Of a DNA stretch of 37,140 nucleotides, positions 31,534 to 37,140 are shown one piece after another; the stretch's first letter is position 1, and the number at the start of each line of letters is the position of its first letter. Position numbers and translations under genes: made by a program. Source of the stretch: JAKLKS01 sp964370855. Lineage in GTDB: Bacteria > Planctomycetota > JAJSAM01 > JAKLKS01. The notes under the pieces are model-generated. The model worked only from the letters and a program-made list of their open reading frames with translations. It did not search any database and was not told the origin of the DNA. The stretch covers positions 1 through 37,140 of the forward strand of contig CAYJMF010000041.1 in the NCBI GenBank assembly GCA_964370855.1, written 5' to 3'.

Positions 31534-32592
31534 CTACTTCCCCCCGCCGCCCTCCGGGGCCGGCTCCTCCTTCTTCCCCTCCCCCGCGAGCGCCGCGAGC
31601 TTCTCCCGGGCCGCGGCGAGCATCTTCTCGGCCCGGGCGCGGGCGGGGTGGCTCTCGAACTTCGCCAGGAAGGACTCGTAGACCGCGATCCCCTCCTTGA
31701 AGGCGTCGGACTGGATGAGGACGTTGGCCTTGGTCAGGAGCGCGTCGGCGGCCTGGTCCGCGGTGGGGAACTTCGCGATGAAGTCGTCCACCTCCTTCTC
31801 CACCTTCGAGGCCAGCTTCCGGTAGGCGTCCTTCTGGGCCTTGAGGAAGGCCTCCTGGTTCTTCCGGTCCACGCCCTCGAGGAGGGACTGGAACTCCTCG
31901 TTGATGGTCCGGCTCGTGTGGAGCCAGGCGAGCCGCCCGCGGAGCTTCAGCTCGGCGGCCACGACGGCCGGCGTCCGGGCCGCCTCGGGGACGGCGGCGT
32001 AGCGCTCCAGCGCCTCCTTCTCGAGGTCCGGCACCTCGCCGAGGAGGGGGGCCAGGTCGGCGTTGGCCGCCGGGTCCTCCGCCGCCTTCGCGCGGAGATC
32101 GGCGATGCGCCCGCCCCGGTCCACGGAGTCCTTCAGCCCCTTGAACCAGGGCTCGAGGCCGCCGAAACCGACGACCCGCCCGCAGTACCGGCCCGCGGCG
32201 TCGTAGAGCGCGATGTTGGGGTAGCCCTTCTCCCCGAGCTTGAGCGTGGTCGAGGCGAACCTCTCCTTCTCCCTGTCGTCGATCCAGACGGGGACGAAGC
32301 GGGCGGCGATGTACTCCTTCACCGCCGGATCCACGAAGGCAGCGGCCTCCAGCCGCTTGCAGTAGCCTCAGGTGAACCAGTCCGGGGTCAGGTAGACGAG
32401 GACCCCCTTCCCCTCCTTCGCGGCCTTCTCCTTCGCCGCCGCGTAGTCCTTCTCCCAGGGGATGGGGGAGGAATCGGGGGCGGCCTCCGGGGCGGCGGGC
32501 GCCGGGGGGGCGGCGGGGGCGTCCTGCGCGGCGGCGGCGCCGGCGAGCAGGGCGAGGGCCAGGGCGGCGGCGGCTGCGGGTCCCGCGTTCAT
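31534..32592 (-). CDS. Secreted thioredoxin-fold selenoprotein (UxxC), TGA read as Sec
   Basis: Read through one in-frame TGA (32370-32368), this gene gives 352 residues. A signal peptide (AAAALALALLAGAAAAQ) and an Ala/Pro linker precede a thioredoxin-like domain (about 50-165). The active site reads YLTPDWFT-U75-G-Y-C78-KRLE, where related proteins have CxxC, and KGYPN (Pro125) is the cis-Pro loop. The sequence stays protein-like on both sides of the TGA in one frame, and a stem-loop follows at once. A helical C-terminal region (165-352) contains a TPR-like motif (AFKEGIAVYESFLAKF). AGGAGG 7 nt before ATG marks the start; it overlaps the end of the HEAT gene (11 nt gap), so both are one operon. 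A Cys-to-stop mutation is the alternative. Confidence 0.82.
32339..32360 (-). promoter_or_regulatory. Candidate bacterial SECIS element
   Basis: In the mRNA, GCAAGCGGC pairs with GCCGCUGC (one bulged A) around the loop UGGAG. The loop starts 16 nt after the UGA, within the 16-37 nt known for bacterial SECIS elements, and has G in its first two positions as these usually do. The stem lies wholly in coding sequence, as expected in bacteria. Confidence 0.65.
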
Positions 32593-32603
32593 GGGGAGTC
32601 CTC

Positions 32604-35066
32604 CTATAGGTCCACGATGCGCTTGCGGCGGACGAAGTTCGTGAGGAAGCGGAAAGCGGAGAGGTCCGTGACCTCCTTCTCGGCGTCGGACTGGCGGGCG
32701 AAGACCTCCCTGGCGTCGAGCTCCCGGACCTTCTCCCAGGAGAATCCGAAGTGGTCCACGGCGAAGCCCCGGCGGTCGGCCTCGGTCTTGATGGAGACCC
32801 CGCGGGCGTTCTGGAGCTTGCTCATGGTCTGGCGGTCGAAGTGGTTCGAGGATCCCATCACCACCCCGTGGCCCGCCGTGAACCAGGCCGCCATGTTGCC
32901 GTTGCCCCCCCAGCGTGTGGCGCAGTCGGGGCTGTCGATGAGGACCTCGAGCCGCTCGGGGTCGAGCACCTCGATGAGGAAGGCCCCGTAGAGCTCGTAG
33001 ATGGGCCGGGTGACGCCGTGGAAGGCGCCGCGGAGGTATTCGCTCTCCGTGGGCATCTCCTCGACCCGCACCTGGTCGAGGACCTGCCCCTTGGCCCCGG
33101 GGAACTTGCGCATGGTCGAGGGGAAGTCCTCGCCGATGGTCTTGTCGATGGCCCAGCAGGAGCCGAAGAGCGCGCCGCCGGTGTGCACGAACCACTGGAC
33201 CCGCTCGTGGTCGTCCTCCTGCATCTCGCCGGTGCAGTTGGAGACGAAGACCCCGAAGGGCTGGATCCCGTCCTTCTTCACGTTGGCGGACTGCGTGAGG
33301 CGGTACTTGATCTGGAGCACGTCGAGGAGGTTCTGGATGGTGTCTCCGCGGCTCTTGAAGACCACCACGTCGAGGTTCTCGTACACGTCCCGGTCGTTGA
33401 GCGCGTAGCCGTACTTGTTGGCGTCCCGCACCTCGGCCTCGCGGTCCACGATCTCGAAGGAGGCCCCCTTCTCCGACCACCAGGAGTCCCAGTCGGACTT
33501 GCGGAGGGGGAGGTCCCTGTCCGTGAGCCGCTTCAGGAACTCCCAGGCGGTGCGGGCCACGCAGGGTTCGGGGTCCGTGAGGAGCCCGACGAGGACGGGC
33601 AGGCCCGCCTTCGCGCGGGACCAGCCGATGCCCGCGGCGGCGGCGCCGCGGAGCTTCCAGTCCTTCTGGGAGAGGAGCCCGGAGAGGCCCTCCACGGCCT
33701 TAGGGTCCCGGGTCTTCCCCATGGAGACGGCGGCGGCGACGGCGACCTCCCAGGACTTGTCCTTGAGGGCCGCGGCCAGGGTGTCGTAGGCGCCCTCGAG
33801 GCCCTTCTCGCCGAGGCCCACGGCGGCCTCCTCGCGCACGAGGGGGGACTTGTCGTAGCGGATCCGATCGCAGTAGATCTGGAAGGCCTCCTCGTCCTTC
33901 GCCGTCCTCCACCGCCGCCAGCCCCGGAGCGCGTGGAAGCGGACCCGCTCGTCCTCGTCGGCGGAGACGGCCCTCTTCAGGTGCTCGAGGGCTTCGGCGC
34001 CGCCGATGCGGCCGAGGGCGGCGACGGCGGCGCGGCGGGCCGCGGGCTCCTTGTGGACGAGCCCGACCTCCGCCAGGGCCTTCACGGCGGCCGCGGCGTC
34101 GCCGACGGGGCCCTCGCCCTCCTCGATGGAGGGGCCCTCCAGGGGGGGGCGCGCGGGGCGCTCCGGGGCGGCGGTCTCCCCCTCCTTGGCGGGCTCCGCG
34201 GGGGGGGCCGGCGGGGCCGGAGGCAGGGAGCGGGCGAGGGAGCCGAGGAGCCGGGCGAGGCGGGCCGAGACGACGCCCCCCTTCTCGTTCTGGTAGGCGT
34301 CCACCACCTTCTTGAACATGGAGGCGGCCTCGTCCCCGTTCCGGTGGATCCAGAAGAGGCGGCGGGCGGCGCCGATGACGCGGCGCTCGATGATCTCGAG
34401 GAGCCTGTCGGACTGGAGCTCCGTGAGGAGCATGGGGATGGCGGAGAGGCTCCCCGTGCGGGCCATCCCCTCCGCGGCCCCGGCGCGGACGCCGACGTCG
34501 AGGTCGAGGTAGAGCGGCTCCAGCTCCTTGAGGAGGACGGGGTCCCGGAGCGCCCCGAGGGCGCGCGCCGACTCCCGCCGGAGGCCCGGATCCCGGGAGC
34601 GGAGGGCGCCCCGCAGCGTGTCCTTCGCCGAGGCGTGGCGGATCTCCGCCAGAGCCTCGGCGCCGAGGGAGGGGATCGTGTCGTCCTTCGCCTTGAGGGC
34701 GTTGAGCACGAGCTTCGTGCCGGCCTCCGGGGCCCGGGCCCCGAGGGCCGCCGCTGCGGCGAGCCGGATCCGCCGCGTCCATCCCTGGATGGACAGCTCG
34801 GCGAGGGGACGGACGGCCTTGTCCGTGGCCTTCGCGGCGAGGGCCTCGCAGGCCTTCACGACGACCTCGCCGTCGCGGTCCCCGAGGGCCACGAGGAGGA
34901 GGTCCTCGGCGTCGGGGGCGTCCCCGAGGGAGAGCTTGCGGACCGCGGCGAGCCGCTCCTGGACGTCGGTGCTCCGGAGGGCCTTCTCGGCGGCCTCGTC
35001 CGCGGGGGAGGGGGAGGCCGCGAGGGCGAGGGCCAGCAGGGCGGCCGCGCAGGCGATCCGTGTCAT
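32604..35066 (-). CDS. Secreted HEAT-repeat protein with a glutamine-amidotransferase-like C-terminus
   Basis: The 820-residue protein has a signal peptide (MTRIACAAALLALALAASPSPA) and HEAT repeats over about residues 25-545, such as GDRDGEVVVKACEALAAKA and RRAAVAALGRIGGAEALEHL. A Pro/Glu-rich insert interrupts them near 265-330. From about 565 a Rossmann-like domain (LDVVVFKSRGDTIQNLLDVL; FGVFVSNCTGE; FVHTGGALFGSCWAID) resembles DUF4159/ThuA-type GATase-fold domains of planctomycetes; GSCW sits where the nucleophile elbow would be, but no Cys-His-Glu triad is proven. It heads an operon with the selenoprotein. No clear Shine-Dalgarno is seen; the -10 at 35073-35078 suggests a leaderless start. 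Confidence 0.72.
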   Translation of the reverse strand: MTRIACAAALLALALAASPSPADEAAEKALRSTDVQERLAAVRKLSLGDAPDAEDLLLVALGDRDGEVVVKACEALAAKATDKAVRPLAELSIQGWTRRIRLAAAAALGARAPEAGTKLVLNALKAKDDTIPSLGAEALAEIRHASAKDTLRGALRSRDPGLRRESARALGALRDPVLLKELEPLYLDLDVGVRAGAAEGMARTGSLSAIPMLLTELQSDRLLEIIERRVIGAARRLFWIHRNGDEAASMFKKVVDAYQNEKGGVVSARLARLLGSLARSLPPAPPAPPAEPAKEGETAAPERPARPPLEGPSIEEGEGPVGDAAAAVKALAEVGLVHKEPAARRAAVAALGRIGGAEALEHLKRAVSADEDERVRFHALRGWRRWRTAKDEEAFQIYCDRIRYDKSPLVREEAAVGLGEKGLEGAYDTLAAALKDKSWEVAVAAAVSMGKTRDPKAVEGLSGLLSQKDWKLRGAAAAGIGWSRAKAGLPVLVGLLTDPEPCVARTAWEFLKRLTDRDLPLRKSDWDSWWSEKGASFEIVDREAEVRDANKYGYALNDRDVYENLDVVVFKSRGDTIQNLLDVLQIKYRLTQSANVKKDGIQPFGVFVSNCTGEMQEDDHERVQWFVHTGGALFGSCWAIDKTIGEDFPSTMRKFPGAKGQVLDQVRVEEMPTESEYLRGAFHGVTRPIYELYGAFLIEVLDPERLEVLIDSPDCATRWGGNGNMAAWFTAGHGVVMGSSNHFDRQTMSKLQNARGVSIKTEADRRGFAVDHFGFSWEKVRELDAREVFARQSDAEKEVTDLSAFRFLTNFVRRKRIVDL

Positions 35067-35072
35067 GGAGCC

Positions 35073-35101
35073 ATTCTGCGGGCAACGGGCGGGACTGCCA
35101 A
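35073..35101 (-). promoter_or_regulatory. Promoter of the HEAT/selenoprotein operon
   Basis: On the minus strand TTGGCA (35101-35096), a 17-nt spacer and CAGAAT (35078-35073) form a good sigma70-type promoter. It ends 6 nt before the ATG at 35066, so the transcript should be leaderless. Confidence 0.5.
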
Positions 35102-35137
35102 GCCCGATCCCCGTGTGACGGCCCTCCCCTTTCACCG

Positions 35138-35167
35138 TTGATCCCGGCCCCCCCGGGGGCGTACACC
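35138..35167 (+). promoter_or_regulatory. Possible promoter of the ppk2 pair
   Basis: TTGATC at 35138-35143 and TACACC at 35162-35167 are spaced by 18 nt. The -10 match is modest. Transcription would start about 30 nt before GTG 35205, leaving room for its Shine-Dalgarno site. Confidence 0.3.
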
Positions 35168-35204
35168 TCAACGTCCGGCGCTGGGCCATCGGGAGGGCGG
35201 AAAC

Positions 35205-36164
35205 GTGCTCGAAACGCTGAACCTCGCTCGCAAGTTGGACAAGGAGACCTTCCGCAAGACCTTCCCGGCCCTCCAGGACCGGCTGCGCAGGCTCCAGTAC
35301 GACCTGCAGGCCGCGGAGATCGCCACCGTCGTCGTCTTCGAGGGGGTGGACGCCGCCGGCAAGGGCACCACCATCTCCCGCCTCGTGGAGCGCCTCGACC
35401 CCCGGCTCTACCGCGTGGTCCCCTCCACCCCGCCGAGCCAGGAGGAGGCGGGGCGCCACTTCCTCTGGCGCTACCAGATGAAGCTCCCCGGCGACGGGTC
35501 CATGACCATCTACGACCGCTCCTGGTACGGGCGCGTCCTCGTGGAGCGCTTCGACGGCGACGTGACCGACGAGGAGGTCCGCCGCGCCTACACGGAGATC
35601 CGGGACTTCGAGCGGTGGCTGGCCGACGACGGGCAGGTGATCGTCAAGATCTGGCTCCACATCGACAAGAAGCTCCAGAAGAAGCGGCTGAAGGAGATGG
35701 AGAAGGACGCCATCAGCTCCTGGAAGGTGTCGAAGGAGGACTGGAAGCACCACAAGGAGTACGAGAAGTGGATCCTCGCCGCGGAGCAGATGTTCACCGC
35801 GACGGACGCCCCCTACGCCCCCTGGACCCTGGTGCCGGCCTCGGACAAGCGGCGCTGCCGGGTCCTCGTCTTCGAGACCCTGATCAAGCGCATGGAGGAG
35901 GCCCTGGCCCGCCGCCTGAGCGATCCGAAGGCCGTCTCCCGCACCACCGCCGCCGAGGCCCTGGGGAAGGCCGCCCGCGAGAAGGCCGCCGTGGAGATGT
36001 CGGGCCGCGCCCGCGAGGCCGCCGCCGCGGCGGGCCTCCCGCTGGAGGAGGCCGTGGACAGGGTGAAGTCGCCGAGGGTCGCCCGGAAGAAGGCGGGGAA
36101 GGGGAAGTCCGGGGGTAAGTCCGGCGGGCGCAAGGGGGCGGCCTCCGCCGCCCGGGGGAGGTAG
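35205..36164 (+). CDS. ppk2: Polyphosphate kinase 2 family protein (first of pair)
   Basis: The 319-residue protein has the PPK2 core: Walker A GVDAAGKGTT (Lys53), Walker B/lid YDRSWYGRVLVERF, and KIWLHIDKKLQKKRL. PPK2 enzymes move phosphate between polyphosphate and nucleotides (AMP, ADP, GDP). The region after about residue 245 is a basic Ala/Lys/Gly-rich tail that is absent from most PPK2s and may bind nucleic acid or polyphosphate. GTG 35205 has GGGAGGGCGGA upstream. It is 3 nt from the next ppk2. The two together match the length and order of two-domain class II PPK2 (polyphosphate:AMP phosphotransferase), but here both Walker A motifs are intact. Confidence 0.88.
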   Translation: MLETLNLARKLDKETFRKTFPALQDRLRRLQYDLQAAEIATVVVFEGVDAAGKGTTISRLVERLDPRLYRVVPSTPPSQEEAGRHFLWRYQMKLPGDGSMTIYDRSWYGRVLVERFDGDVTDEEVRRAYTEIRDFERWLADDGQVIVKIWLHIDKKLQKKRLKEMEKDAISSWKVSKEDWKHHKEYEKWILAAEQMFTATDAPYAPWTLVPASDKRRCRVLVFETLIKRMEEALARRLSDPKAVSRTTAAEALGKAAREKAAVEMSGRAREAAAAAGLPLEEAVDRVKSPRVARKKAGKGKSGGKSGGRKGAASAARGR

Positions 36165-36167
36165 GCC

Positions 36168-36953
36168 ATGCTGGAGAAGATCGACACCACGCTCGCCCTC
36201 ACGGACAAGGAGTACTGGCGCCGCATCGGCGAGGCCCAGGTCCGCCTCCACCTCCTGCAGAGGGAGATGTACCAGTCGAGGAAGTGCTCGGCCCTCGTGA
36301 TGCTCGAGGGCTGGGACGCGGCGGGCAAGGGGGGCGCCATCAAGCGCATCACCGAGACCCTCGACCCCCGCGGCTTCGAGGTGGTCGCCTTCGCGGCGCC
36401 GAGGGGGGACGAGAAGACCCACCACTACCTCTGGCGGTTCTGGAAGCAGGTGCCCCCGAGGGGGCGGATGGTCGTCTTCGACCGGTCCCACTACGGGCGC
36501 GTCCTGGTGGAGCGGGTCGAGGGGTTCTGCTCCGACGAGGAGTGGCGCCGCGCCTACCGCGAGATCAACGAGTGGGAAGGCCACCTGCTGAGCAGCGACT
36601 GCCTCGTCATGAAGTTCTGGCTGCACATCAGCCAGGAGGAGCAGCTCCGCCGGTTCCGCTCCCGCGAGCGGGATCCCTACCGGCAGTACAAGCTCACCGA
36701 GGAGGACTGGCGCAACCGCGCCCGCTGGAACGACTACGGCGAGGCCGTGGAGCAGATGCTCCAGCGCACCTCGACCCCCCTGGCCCCCTGGACCGTGGTG
36801 GAGGCCGACGACAAGTCCTGGGCCCGCGTGAAGATCGTCGAGACCATCGTGGCCCGGCTGGAGGACGTCCTCGGAAAGGTGAAGGTCCCCGGCGGGAAGT
36901 GGAAGGCCGAGGAGGAGGAGAAGAAGAAGACGAAGGGAAAGAAGGGAAAGTAG
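36168..36953 (+). CDS. ppk2: Polyphosphate kinase 2 family protein (second of pair)
   Basis: The 261-residue protein has Walker A GWDAAGKGGA (Lys54), FDRSHYGRVLVERVEGF as Walker B and lid, and KFWLHISQEEQLRRF, all typical for PPK2. It also has YRQYKLTEEDWRNRARWNDY in the nucleotide-side helices. The end is Lys/Glu-rich (EEEEKKKTKGKKGK). It starts 3 nt after the first ppk2 stop and so depends on the same mRNA. Amino-acid identity to its neighbour is only moderate, so this is an old duplication or a split two-domain enzyme. The nucleotide preference of each cannot be read safely. Confidence 0.88.
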   Translation: MLEKIDTTLALTDKEYWRRIGEAQVRLHLLQREMYQSRKCSALVMLEGWDAAGKGGAIKRITETLDPRGFEVVAFAAPRGDEKTHHYLWRFWKQVPPRGRMVVFDRSHYGRVLVERVEGFCSDEEWRRAYREINEWEGHLLSSDCLVMKFWLHISQEEQLRRFRSRERDPYRQYKLTEEDWRNRARWNDYGEAVEQMLQRTSTPLAPWTVVEADDKSWARVKIVETIVARLEDVLGKVKVPGGKWKAEEEEKKKTKGKKGK

Positions 36954-36966
36954 CGGGGGGGAGAAT

Positions 36967-37062
36967 CGGGGACGTACCCAACTAATAAACTAACTCCCCA
37001 TCCCCCCGTCTGAAGTCGGAGGGGTGTCCTCCGAGTTAGTTTATTAGTTGGGTACGTCCCCG
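36967..37062. repeat. Inverted-repeat element 5 with perfect 30-bp arms
   Basis: Arms 36967-36996 and 37033-37062 are perfect reverse complements over 30 bases. The inner 36 bases form a second stem (CCCCCCGTC with GTCGGAGGGG). The outer ends read GGGTACGTCCCC, similar in outline to the GGGTACCGTATCCCC end of element 4. It begins 13 nt after the ppk2 stop. Unlike its surroundings the arms contain an A/T-rich stretch (AACTAATAAACTAA). Confidence 0.88.
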
Positions 37063-37086
37063 CCGCTCCTCGCCTTGGGGGGCGCG

Positions 37087-37140
<54 letters not shown>

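Noticed and set aside
32335..32592. Frameshift or pseudogene as explanation of the stop in the thioredoxin-fold gene
   Set aside because: The same frame continues with family-typical sequence on both sides, the TGA sits exactly at the active-site Cys, and a SECIS-like hairpin follows. A point mutation Cys-to-TGA remains possible but is the weaker reading.
35067..36626. Extension of the HEAT-protein frame up to 36626 and other very long overlapping frames
   Set aside because: In such GC-rich DNA antisense frames stay open by chance. The extension overlaps two clear PPK2 genes and has no protein-like pattern, while a signal peptide starts at 35066.

Overview
The window is a very GC-rich bacterial contig (about 70% GC by eye; the G/C bias at third codon positions defines most genes). 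It starts inside an inverted repeat and ends in a poly-G run, so it is probably a draft or metagenome contig in full. Several features recall Planctomycetota or a related soil/sediment phylum: secreted proteins with a squalene-cyclase-like toroid, a DUF1570-like HExxH peptidase with TPR, a HEAT-repeat protein with a glutamine-amidotransferase-like C-terminus, a kinase/AAA/TPR giant and membrane zinc ribbons. That placement is an inference. TGA is an ordinary stop in many genes here, so the code is standard.

Layout. 1-3253: a TauE/SafE exporter and a fused FAD-monooxygenase/old-yellow-enzyme of the anthraniloyl-CoA/salicylyl-CoA type. 3257-6477 (minus): a secreted toroid protein and a DUF4097-like lipoprotein. 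6520-6592 (minus): a CAT-anticodon tRNA. 6593-10525: an island of lower GC and different codon use, with three intact genes of unknown role behind strong Shine-Dalgarno sites, decayed fragments, and the N-terminal stump of a Vsr endonuclease. 10526-15526: three envelope or secreted proteins. 15678-25461: a divergent regulatory/bioenergetic unit, made of an NtrC-type sigma54 activator (minus) facing an eight-gene operon (small Cys protein, HTH-PTS IIA, HyfB, C, E, F, G and a fused HyfH-I). 25657-29804: an unknown gene and a convergent kinase/ATPase/TPR protein. 29914-31532: threonine ammonia-lyase and pterin carbinolamine dehydratase. 31534-35066 (minus): a HEAT protein followed by a thioredoxin-fold protein with an in-frame TGA. 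35205-36953: two adjacent polyphosphate kinase 2 genes.

Main discoveries. (1) The thioredoxin-fold gene at 31534-32592 reads U-G-Y-C across an in-frame TGA with a compact stem-loop right behind it, so it is very probably a selenoprotein; a naive annotation would split or truncate it. (2) The Hyf-like complex lacks the NiFe-binding cysteines, so it is an energy-converting hydrogenase-related (Ehr) complex, not a hydrogenase. Its neighbouring activator has Ala54 at the phospho-acceptor position. Between them lie tandem perfect palindromes and a sigma54-like promoter. (3) Five long intergenic inverted repeats lie in gene-end or edge positions; three share related end sequences, and one supplies a stop codon. 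(4) Several genes without Shine-Dalgarno sites have -10-like hexamers 6-8 nt before ATG, which suggests leaderless mRNAs.
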